This document shows, one piece after another, positions 15,309-21,914 of a stretch of DNA of 64,000 nt. The position numbers were made by a program, and so were the translations under genes. This stretch comes from Actinomycetota bacterium (GTDB lineage: Bacteria; Actinomycetota; Thermoleophilia; Solirubrobacterales; 70-9): assembly GCA_018268675.1 (NCBI GenBank), contig JAFDWB010000064.1, positions 1-64,000 on the forward strand, written 5' to 3'. Within the stretch, counting starts at the first letter, position 1. The number at the start of each line of letters is the position of its first letter. The notes beneath the pieces are model-generated. The model was given only the letters and a program-made list of their open reading frames with translations, was not told the origin of the DNA and searched no databases.

Positions 15309-15665
15309 TCTGCTATACCTCCCTCCGTGCCCGCCGACGCCGACGTCCTCGATCGCACCTTCCACGCCCTCGCCGACGCGAGCCGTCGCTCGATCGTGGT
15401 CCGGCTCAGCGAGGGCCCGGCCTCGGTCAGCGCCCTGGCGGAGCCGCTGGACATGTCGCTGTCGGCGGTCGTCCAGCACATCGAAGTGCTGCAGAAGAGC
15501 GGCATCGTCCGCTCCGAAAAGGTCGGCCGGGTGCGGATCTGCCGCCTCGAGCCGGCGCCGATGGGCGAGATCGAGCAGTGGATCGCGCGCCACCGCCGGG
15601 TCTGGGAGGGCCGCCTCGACCAGCTCGGCGACATCCTCGAATCAACCTATGGGAGGAACCCATGA
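15306..15665 (+). CDS. ArsR family transcriptional regulator
   Basis: A 119-residue winged-helix repressor of the SdpR/ArsR type: DRTFHALADASRRSIVVRLS (~16-35), recognition helix LDMSLSAVVQHIEVLQKSG, wing VRSEKVGRVRICRLE. No metal-binding Cys motif is seen, so it is not an obvious metalloregulator. ArsR proteins of this type are often coupled with AHSA1/SRPBCC genes, as here: its stop overlaps the SRPBCC start (ATGA). The start may instead be GTG 15327, because GTG 15306 lies inside a palindrome. Probably autoregulated. Confidence 0.92.
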   Translation: MSAIPPSVPADADVLDRTFHALADASRRSIVVRLSEGPASVSALAEPLDMSLSAVVQHIEVLQKSGIVRSEKVGRVRICRLEPAPMGEIEQWIARHRRVWEGRLDQLGDILESTYGRNP

Positions 15666-16123
15666 GCATTGTCCACGCCGATTTCACGATCGAGCGCCAG
15701 TACGACTGCACCCCCGCACAGGCCTTCAGCGCCTTCGCCGACCCGGAGCTGAAGGGCCGCTGGTTCGCGGTCCCTGCCGACTGGGAGAACCGCGCCTGGG
15801 AGCTCGACTTCCGGGTCGGCGGCGGGGAGCTGAACCGCGGCGCGCCGCCGGGCCGACCCGTCCACACCTTCCGCAGCCGCTACCACGACATCGTGCCCGA
15901 CGAGCGGATCGTCTTCGCCTACGACCTGCTGGTCGACGACCGCCTGATGTCGGTATCGCTGACCACGGTCGAGCTCTCGCCGGTCGAAGGCGGCACCCGC
16001 CTCCTCTTCACCGAGCAGGGCGCGTTCTTCGACGGCCTCGACGACCCGGCCGAGCGCGAGCACGGGACCGGCCTGCTCCTCGACGCCCTCGGCGACTTCC
16101 TCGCCGCGGAGCCCGCCCGATGA
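15662..16123 (+). CDS. SRPBCC/AHSA1 domain protein
   Basis: A 153-residue START-like fold protein of the AHSA1 type; such proteins bind small hydrophobic ligands in a deep cavity. Typical segments are FTIERQYDCTPAQAFSAFAD, ELKGRWFAVPADW, RVGGGEL, YHDIVPDERIVFAYDL and GGTRLLFTEQGAFFDGLD. It is preceded by GGGAGGAACCC just before the ATG and sits second in a three-gene operon (ArsR, SRPBCC, GST) with 4-nt overlaps on both sides. A role in handling an organic toxicant sensed by the regulator is plausible but is only inference. Confidence 0.92.
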   Translation: MSIVHADFTIERQYDCTPAQAFSAFADPELKGRWFAVPADWENRAWELDFRVGGGELNRGAPPGRPVHTFRSRYHDIVPDERIVFAYDLLVDDRLMSVSLTTVELSPVEGGTRLLFTEQGAFFDGLDDPAEREHGTGLLLDALGDFLAAEPAR

Positions 16124-16782
16124 CCCTGACGCTCCACGAGCACCCCTTCGCCTCCTACTGCTGGAAGGCGCTGGTCGCGCTGTATGAGCGGGGCGTCCCG
16201 TTCGAGCGGCACCAGGTGGACGACGAGGCCGACCGCGCCCGGCTGGCCGAGCTCTGGCCGTTCGCGAGCATCCCGGTCCTCGTCGACGACGACGCCGGCC
16301 TCGCGCTGGCGGAATCGACGATCGTGGTCGAGTACCTCGACCGCTTCGGCGACGCGCCGCCGCTGGTCCCGGCCGAGCCCGATGAGGCGCTGCGGGCGCG
16401 GCTCTGGGACCGGGTGATCGACGGCCACGTGCAGACGCCGATGCAGAAGATCGTCGCCGACCGTCTGCGGGACGAGGCCGCCCGCGACCCGCACGGCGTC
16501 GAGGAGGCCCGCGCGGCGCTCGACCGCGCCTACGCGGTGCTCGACGAGCGCCTGCGGGGCGAGGAGTGGCTCGCCGGCCCCGCCTTCACGCTCGCCGATT
16601 GCGCCGCCGCCCCGGCGCTCTTCTACGGGCGCGCGGTCCGGCGTTGGGATGAGGAGGGCCTCGCCGACCTCACCCGGTACTTCGAGGCGCTCACCGCGCG
16701 CCCCTCGGTCGCCCGCGTGATCGACGAGGCGCGGCCCTTCCGCCCCGTCTTCCCCCTCCCCTGGCCCGACCACGTCGACTGA
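16120..16782 (+). CDS. Glutathione S-transferase family protein
   Basis: A 220-residue GST-fold protein: thioredoxin-like N-terminal domain (LTLHEHPFASYCWKALVALY, then FASIPVLVDDDAGLALAEST with the cis-Pro) and an all-helical C-terminal domain (LAGPAFTLADCAAAPALFYG). Actinobacteria of this type usually lack glutathione, so the thiol used may be another (mycothiol or other) or none; this is general knowledge, not shown here. It is last in the ArsR-SRPBCC-GST operon, overlapping the previous stop by 4 nt. Glutamate codons are almost all GAG, unlike the penicillin-binding protein gene nearby. Confidence 0.92.
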   Translation: MTLTLHEHPFASYCWKALVALYERGVPFERHQVDDEADRARLAELWPFASIPVLVDDDAGLALAESTIVVEYLDRFGDAPPLVPAEPDEALRARLWDRVIDGHVQTPMQKIVADRLRDEAARDPHGVEEARAALDRAYAVLDERLRGEEWLAGPAFTLADCAAAPALFYGRAVRRWDEEGLADLTRYFEALTARPSVARVIDEARPFRPVFPLPWPDHVD

Positions 16783-16804
16783 GCGCGGACGCGAGGCACC
16801 CGGC

Positions 16805-17950
16805 TCAGCGCGCGCAGGCCCCGGTGCTGACCGGGCCGTCGGAGGCGTGCCGCAGCGCTTCGCGCACTTCCCCGGCGGGCACCGCGAACCCGCCCGCGGG
16901 CCCGCTGGTCGTCGCCGCGAAGACGACCCCCACCACCTGTCCCGCCGCGTCCAGCAGCGGCCCGCCCGAGTTGCCGCTGCGCACGTCGCCGCCCAGCGCG
17001 GTGATCGTCCGCTCGATCGGCCCGCGCCCGTAGGAGTCCTGGCTGATCGTTTCGCGCGTCTCGCCGATCCGCGCCGGGGTCACCGTGTAGGGCCCGTTCT
17101 CGGGGTAGCCGAGGACCGCCGCGGGCGCCCCTTCGTGCGAGCCCGAGGCGATCGGCAGGGTCGGGATCTCCGCTTCCACCCGCAGCAGCGCCAGGTCCTC
17201 TTCGGGCTGGTAGTAGACGGCGGTTGCGTCCAGCTCCACCCCGCTCTGCGTGGTCACCGTGGTGTCGGTGGCGCCGGCGACCACGTGGGCGTTGGTGACG
17301 ATCAGGTTCGGCCGCACCGCCCAGCCCGAGCCCTCGATGCCGAGCCCGCACGCGGTGCTCAGCACCCGCACCACCGAGCCGCCGGCGTGGAGGATCTGGG
17401 GGTCGGCGGCGATCCTCGGGTCGGGGCGGCGGGCCGGCGTCGCCGGACCGGTGATCGAGGGCGCCGGATCGACCCGGTCGAGCGCGTTCAGCACCCCGCC
17501 GCTGGGCGGCAGCATGTGGTCGAGCTCGCTCAGGATCACCGATTCCTGGACGTCGGAGCGCAGCTGCGTGGTCCCCGGCGCGTGGAGCGCGACGGCGCCG
17601 AAGATCCAGGCGAGCCCGAGCGCCACGGCACCGATCAGCACCGCCCCGCCCGCCCCGTCGGCGTGGTGGAGGAAGGGGCGCCGGATCAGCCGCCGCCGCA
17701 GCGCCAGGGCCAGCCCCTCCAGCGCCACCGCCGACAGCGCCCCGAGCAGGAGCGCGCCGATCGCCGCGCAGAGCGGCGCGTAGGGCGAGTCGGATCCCTG
17801 CGAGAGCACCAGCGGGCCCAACCTGCTGCCGAGGAACGCGCCCAGCGCGAACCCACCGAGGGTCAGCGCCCCGACGATCAGGCCCTGACGGTAGCCCCAG
17901 AGCCCGAGAGCGACGGTGAAGGCGACGATCGCCCAATCGAGAACGGTCAC
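16805..17950 (-). CDS. MarP-like membrane serine protease (CvpA-like N-terminus)
   Basis: A 381-residue trypsin-fold protease anchored by about four membrane helices (~5-125, starting LDWAIVAFTVALGLWGYRQG), the layout of mycobacterial MarP, which supports acid and oxidative stress resistance. The catalytic triad is visible: His in TNAHVVAG, Asp in EEDLALLRVE, Ser in RSGNSGGPLLD. Cysteines near ~200 (TACGLGIEG) and at the very end (GACAR) could form the disulfide known in MarP. I chose GTG 17950; the frame is open beyond but shows no further domain. It is divergent from the penicillin-binding protein gene, so both may serve the cell wall. Confidence 0.9.
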   Translation of the reverse strand: MTVLDWAIVAFTVALGLWGYRQGLIVGALTLGGFALGAFLGSRLGPLVLSQGSDSPYAPLCAAIGALLLGALSAVALEGLALALRRRLIRRPFLHHADGAGGAVLIGAVALGLAWIFGAVALHAPGTTQLRSDVQESVILSELDHMLPPSGGVLNALDRVDPAPSITGPATPARRPDPRIAADPQILHAGGSVVRVLSTACGLGIEGSGWAVRPNLIVTNAHVVAGATDTTVTTQSGVELDATAVYYQPEEDLALLRVEAEIPTLPIASGSHEGAPAAVLGYPENGPYTVTPARIGETRETISQDSYGRGPIERTITALGGDVRSGNSGGPLLDAAGQVVGVVFAATTSGPAGGFAVPAGEVREALRHASDGPVSTGACAR

Positions 17951-17999
17951 TGTGTCCAAATACAAGCATGCAGCGGACGACTCAATTAACTTTCCTGCG

Positions 18000-19772
18000 G
18001 TGAGCAGGCAGTCTCCCGATTCAGCGCGTCGTAGACGACTGCTTACGCGTGCGATGCCGCTCGGCGCGGTCGCGATCGTCGCCTTCGTCGTCGGCGCCTC
18101 CACCGGCGCCCCCGGCTCGCCCGAAAAGACCGCCGCCAACCGCTTTGCCGAAGCCTGGGAAGCGAAGAACTTCAAGGCGATGTACGCGGAACTGAACGAC
18201 GCCTCGCAGGCGCGGGTCACGATCAAGCAGTTCACCGCCGCCTACCGTGAAGCGCGCGACATCGCGACGATGCGCGGGCTGGTCGCCGAACCGGCCGAAG
18301 ACGCGCGGTCCGAAGGCGGGCAGACGGTCGTGCCGGTGCCGCTGAAGATCACGACGGTGGCCTTCGGCACGATCGAAGAAAAGATCGAGCTGCCGTGGGC
18401 GAACGGCGGCATCGACTGGCGCGGCTACCTCGTCTTTCCCGGGTTGCGCGCCGGCGAGAAGCTCGAGGCCGAAACCGAACTGGCGCCGCGGGCGCCGATC
18501 CTCGCCGCCGACGGGACGCCGCTCGCCGAAGGCCCGGCGACCGAACGAGAACACCCGATCGGGAGCGCCGCGATCGACGTCACCGGGGAAATCGGCGAAG
18601 CCTCCGAAGAAGAAGAGCCGGCGCTGGCGATGCGCGGCTTCCCACCGGAAACTCCGGTCGGGATCAGCGGTCTGGAGCAGGCCTTCAACGGCCGGCTGGC
18701 CGGGAAGCCGGGCGGCAAGCTGCTGGCGGTGCCGATCCAGGCGGGCAAGGGCGCGAAGGGGCGCGTGCTCGCCGAAGACGCGCCCCAGCCGGGAGCGCCG
18801 GTGAAGACGACGATCGATCCGCATCTGCAGGAAGCCGCGGTCGCGGCGCTGGCCGGGCGACTGGGCGGCGTCGCCGTGCTCGACGCGAAGAACGGCGACG
18901 TCCGCGCCCTCGCGGGCCAGGCCTTCTCCGCCCCGCAGCCCCCCGGCTCGACCTTCAAGATCATCACCGCCACCGCGGCGCTGCAGAAGCGGGTGGTCAA
19001 GCTCAGCGACGAATTCGAAATCACGAACGGGATCAACGTCGGCGGCCGCTTCATCGAAAATGCCAACGGCGAGTACTGCGGCGGCACCTTCCGCGAAGCC
19101 TTCGCCGAGTCCTGCAACGCCGACTTCCTGCCGCTCGGCCCAAAGATCGGCGACAAGAAGATGGTCGAAACGGCGGAAGCGTTCGGCTTCAACGCGCCAC
19201 CGACCCTCTACGCACCGTCGATCGTGAAGGAACTCGAACCGGCCGAATCGACGATCCCCAAGGAAATCGGCGAAGAAGTCGAACTCGCCGTCTCCGCGAT
19301 CGGCCAGGGCCAAGTCCTGGCGACGCCGCTGCAGATGGCGAGCGTGGCCCAGACGATTGCGAACGGCGGGGTACGGATGCCGACCTCGATCGTGCAAACG
19401 AAGAAACTGCGGCCGACGATGAAGCCGGTCCGCGTGATGTCGAAGAAGACCGCCGAACAGCTCACCGAACTGATGACCGGCGTCGTCACGGAAGGGACCG
19501 GCACGGCGGGCGCGATCGCCGCGGGCCAGGTCGCCGGGAAGACCGGCACCGCCGAACTCGGCCAGCTGGTCGAAAACGAAGAAGGTCAGGAAGAAGAAGG
19601 GGGCGAAGAAGAAGAAAGCCCCCAGCACAAGAAAGACGCCTGGTTCTCCGCCTTCGCCACCGTCGAAAAGCCCAAGCTGGCGATCGGCGTCCTCCTGATC
19701 GAAGCCGAAGCCGCGGGCGGCGAAGTCGCCGCCCCGATCGCCTCCGAAGTATTCGCGGCGGGGTTCGGGTAG
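18000..19772 (+). CDS. Penicillin-binding protein transpeptidase
   Basis: A 590-residue peptidoglycan transpeptidase. Order: Arg-rich tail and membrane anchor (MPLGAVAIVAFVVGAS, ~19-34); an NTF2/MecA-N-like domain (ANRFAEAWEAKNFKAMYAEL, ~46-65); a linker/dimerisation region; transpeptidase with SxxK in PGSTFKIITA (~316-325), SxN in ESCNADF and KTGT in AGKTGTAEL (~512-520). An acidic Glu-rich insert (~525-540) follows KTGT. GTG 18000 is chosen; ATG 18054 would trim the tail. Glutamate codons are mostly GAA (10 of the first 11), unlike neighbours. Confidence 0.93.
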   Translation: MSRQSPDSARRRRLLTRAMPLGAVAIVAFVVGASTGAPGSPEKTAANRFAEAWEAKNFKAMYAELNDASQARVTIKQFTAAYREARDIATMRGLVAEPAEDARSEGGQTVVPVPLKITTVAFGTIEEKIELPWANGGIDWRGYLVFPGLRAGEKLEAETELAPRAPILAADGTPLAEGPATEREHPIGSAAIDVTGEIGEASEEEEPALAMRGFPPETPVGISGLEQAFNGRLAGKPGGKLLAVPIQAGKGAKGRVLAEDAPQPGAPVKTTIDPHLQEAAVAALAGRLGGVAVLDAKNGDVRALAGQAFSAPQPPGSTFKIITATAALQKRVVKLSDEFEITNGINVGGRFIENANGEYCGGTFREAFAESCNADFLPLGPKIGDKKMVETAEAFGFNAPPTLYAPSIVKELEPAESTIPKEIGEEVELAVSAIGQGQVLATPLQMASVAQTIANGGVRMPTSIVQTKKLRPTMKPVRVMSKKTAEQLTELMTGVVTEGTGTAGAIAAGQVAGKTGTAELGQLVENEEGQEEEGGEEEESPQHKKDAWFSAFATVEKPKLAIGVLLIEAEAAGGEVAAPIASEVFAAGFG

Positions 19773-19800
19773 GGGCGCCTGGAACTGCCGCCCGGGACGG

Positions 19801-20352
19801 CTACAGGTCGATTTTGACGGTGCCGGATTCCCCGGAGGGGCCGGGGATGTGGAGCAGCAGGGGGCGGTTGCCGGAGACCGATTCGGGGAGTTCGAAGATC
19901 GCCACGGAGCCTTGGATCGGGCCCATCTGGGCGGTCGAGTCGAGGACCGGGATCTGTTCGTGTTCTTCGACCGTACCGCCGAAGGGGAAGGCGAATTCGC
20001 TTTCGCTCGGCAGCGCTTCGTAGACGTTGTTTTCGGCGTCGGTGATCGTCAGGTGATCGACGAGCGTCTTGGTTTCGCCCGATTCGTTCTGCACCTGGAG
20101 GAAGATGCCGAAGTAGTTCGCGTCCTTTTTCGGCGGCTGCTGGCCGGTCAGGTAGGCGGCGTCCTCGTTGTCGTATTCGTTCAGGTAGCGGGAGAAGATC
20201 ACGGTGTACTTGAGACCGCCGACCTGGACGACTTCACCCTCTTCCACTTCGCGCGGATCGCCGGAGCCGCAGCCCGTGACGCCGATCGCCAGCAGGCCCA
20301 ACATGAGGGCGACGACGAGCGGCAGGATGATCCGTCGGTGCTTGGCGAACAT
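19801..20352 (-). CDS. Putative lipoprotein
   Basis: A 183-residue exported lipoprotein. The signal peptide is KHRRIILPLVVALMLGLLAI followed by the lipobox GVTGC, so Cys28 should be lipidated and the protein anchored outside the membrane. The mature part looks like an immunoglobulin-like beta domain (YFGIFLQVQNESGETKTL, then LTITDAENNVYEALPSES), similar to DUF4352-type domains. The function is unknown. The gene is convergent with the penicillin-binding protein gene, 28 nt apart, and shares its GAA-rich codon usage. A TAGACT box lies 11 nt before the ATG. Confidence 0.82.
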   Translation of the reverse strand: MFAKHRRIILPLVVALMLGLLAIGVTGCGSGDPREVEEGEVVQVGGLKYTVIFSRYLNEYDNEDAAYLTGQQPPKKDANYFGIFLQVQNESGETKTLVDHLTITDAENNVYEALPSESEFAFPFGGTVEEHEQIPVLDSTAQMGPIQGSVAIFELPESVSGNRPLLLHIPGPSGESGTVKIDL

Positions 20353-20363
20353 GGGCGGCGCGG

Positions 20364-20369
20364 AGTCTA
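20364..20369 (-). promoter_or_regulatory. -10-like box of the lipoprotein gene
   Basis: TAGACT on the minus strand, 11 nt before the ATG at 20352; it abuts the end of the upstream SRPBCC gene. Confidence 0.35.
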
Positions 20370-20888
20370 TTAGGGGATGCCGGTCGCGTAGCGGTTCCCC
20401 CCGGCGACAGCGATCCGCTCGCCTCCGGGTCCTTCCGCCTCGAGGATGTCGCGCAGGCGGTTCAGGGTCTTTTTCCAGCCCTTTCGCTGGTAGCGCGCGC
20501 CGAAGCTGAGGGCCTCGACCAGCTTGTCGATGTGTTCTTTCGGCGTCGTCCAGTGGGTCACGCGCAGAAGCGTCATCCCCGCCCGGCCGGGCTCGACCTC
20601 CCAGACCGTGTGGTTCGGGATGCGGTTGGAGCGGCCACCCGCGCCGCGCTCGACGATCTTGAACGGCGGCTCGAGCTCGACAATCGTCGTGTCCTCCCAG
20701 GGCGAGCGCAGCGGCGCGTTCACCCGGAACCGGGCCCCGGCCCCGACCCCGCGCGCCTCGATCCGCGTCAGGCGGAAGCCGGTGAGGAAGTGGTCGGTGT
20801 AGGTCGGACGGCGGGCGAGGTCGGAGATCAGCTCGAAAACCGCCTCACGCGGGGCGTCGACCTCGACTTCGGCACTGATCGGACCCAT
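20370..20888 (-). CDS. SRPBCC family protein (polyketide cyclase/dehydrase-like)
   Basis: A 172-residue START-like protein. Supporting blocks are SAEVEVDAPREAVFELISDL near the start, DHFLTGFRLTRIE, GVGAGARFRVNAPL, and FKIVERGAGGRSNRI; the C-terminal helix is LVEALSFGARYQRKGWKKTL. These fit ligand-binding SRPBCC proteins often annotated as polyketide cyclase/dehydrase, though no polyketide genes are near. It stands upstream of the lipoprotein gene on the same strand with 17 nt between. A TAGGAT box lies 9 nt before the ATG. Confidence 0.85.
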   Translation of the reverse strand: MGPISAEVEVDAPREAVFELISDLARRPTYTDHFLTGFRLTRIEARGVGAGARFRVNAPLRSPWEDTTIVELEPPFKIVERGAGGRSNRIPNHTVWEVEPGRAGMTLLRVTHWTTPKEHIDKLVEALSFGARYQRKGWKKTLNRLRDILEAEGPGGERIAVAGGNRYATGIP

Positions 20889-20897
20889 CGCCGCCGA

Positions 20898-20903
20898 ATC
20901 CTA
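20898..20903 (-). promoter_or_regulatory. -10-like box of the SRPBCC gene
   Basis: TAGGAT on the minus strand, 9 nt before the ATG at 20888. Confidence 0.4.
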
Positions 20904-20934
20904 TTGGTCGCGCGAGGACGAGGCGGCCCCGCCC

Positions 20935-20967
20935 CGACGCTTGTCTTCGTATCGAGGACAAGCGTCG
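20935..20967. repeat. 33-nt palindromic element, intergenic copy P3
   Basis: Arms CGACGCTTGTC (20935-20945) and GACAAGCGTCG (20957-20967). It matches the in-gene copies at 8484 and 28330 except for a few loop bases. It lies between two divergent genes. Confidence 0.85.
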
Positions 20968-20988
20968 GAAGGCGTCGGGGGCCGGCCG

Positions 20989-20994
20989 TAGGAT
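20989..20994 (+). promoter_or_regulatory. -10-like box of the coiled-coil gene
   Basis: TAGGAT, 8 nt before the GTG at 21003. Confidence 0.45.
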
Positions 20995-21002
20995 TGCGCT
21001 GG

Positions 21003-21428
21003 GTGAACGCTGTGCCGAATCCTGTCGATCCCCCGCCGGAGGGCGGGCAGCCGCCGATCTCGCTGGCCGCCGAGCGCGCCCGGGCGCAGCTCCACGAGGA
21101 GATCGAGCGGGTCCGCGCCGGGGTCGAAGAGATGCTCACCGAACAGGGCGCCGCGAGCGCCGAGGACGAGGCGCTGCGCCGCGATCTCGACGCCCTCCGC
21201 GAGGACACCCGCCTCTTCGTCAAGAAGCGGACCAAACGGGTCGAGCGCAAGCTGGAGCGCCGCATCGACGGCGTCGAGGAGCGGACCGAGCGGCTCGCCG
21301 CCCGGATCGACCAGGTCGAGGCCGAGCGCGCCGCCGCCGAGGTCCGCATCCACTCGGCGACCGAGCAGATGCTCGACGAGCTCCTCCGCGAGATCCGCGC
21401 GATCGCCGAGCTCCTCACCCGGCACTAG
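21003..21428 (+). CDS. Coiled-coil protein of unknown function
   Basis: A 141-residue, highly charged helical protein with no signal peptide or membrane segment. After a Pro-rich start (~1-20) almost all of it (~22-138) has heptad-like coiled-coil character, for example RARAQLHEEIERVRAGVEEM and ERRIDGVEERTERLAARIDQ, with a basic stretch KKRTKRVERK at ~74-83. I do not recognise a family. The GTG start is chosen from the -10 box 8 nt upstream and the loss of coding character before it. It converges with mscL, 6 nt apart. Confidence 0.75.
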   Translation: MNAVPNPVDPPPEGGQPPISLAAERARAQLHEEIERVRAGVEEMLTEQGAASAEDEALRRDLDALREDTRLFVKKRTKRVERKLERRIDGVEERTERLAARIDQVEAERAAAEVRIHSATEQMLDELLREIRAIAELLTRH

Positions 21429-21434
21429 TCGAGT

Positions 21435-21836
21435 TCAGGCCGCCTCCGGCGCCACCACCGCGGTGCAGCTCGGGCAGCGGCGCGCCGACACCGAGATTTC
21501 GGTCGTGCATTCGGGGCAGGGGCGTTTCTTCGGCGAGATCCCGCGCGCGTTCTGGTAGGCCTTGAACGGGACGATGACAAAGAAGTAGACGGCCGCCGCG
21601 GTCGAGGCGAAGACGATCAGCGCGTTGATGAAGGCGCCGTATTTGAAGGCGCTGCCGTTGATCGTGAAGGTGAGCGCGGAGAAGTCCGGTTCACCGACGA
21701 TCGCGGCGATGATCGGCGTGATCAGGTCTTCGATCAGCGCTTCGACCAGGGCGAACGTGGCCAGCGCCATGATCAGCCCGACGGCGACCGAGATCAGGTC
21801 GCCTTTCAGCATGAATTCCTTGAACCCTTTGAGCAT
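21435..21836 (-). CDS. mscL: Large-conductance mechanosensitive channel with zinc-ribbon tail
   Basis: Stretch-activated channel that vents solutes on osmotic downshock. The 133-residue protein has the MscL N-terminus KGFKEFMLKGDLISVAVGLI, TM1, the periplasmic loop with SALTFTINGSAFKYGAFIN, and TM2 (ALIVFASTAAAVYFFVIVPF). In place of the usual charged helical bundle the C-terminus ends in a zinc-ribbon-like motif, CPEC (~106-109) and CPSC (~118-121). The window shows mostly GAA codons here. Start and length are well supported. Confidence 0.93.
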   Translation of the reverse strand: MLKGFKEFMLKGDLISVAVGLIMALATFALVEALIEDLITPIIAAIVGEPDFSALTFTINGSAFKYGAFINALIVFASTAAAVYFFVIVPFKAYQNARGISPKKRPCPECTTEISVSARRCPSCTAVVAPEAA

Positions 21837-21914
21837 CAGCAGGACCTCCGCGGGGTGACTGGGACGGGGATGAGCCCGACCCTACCCCGCGGAGCGAATC
21901 ATTGATAGTGGGTA

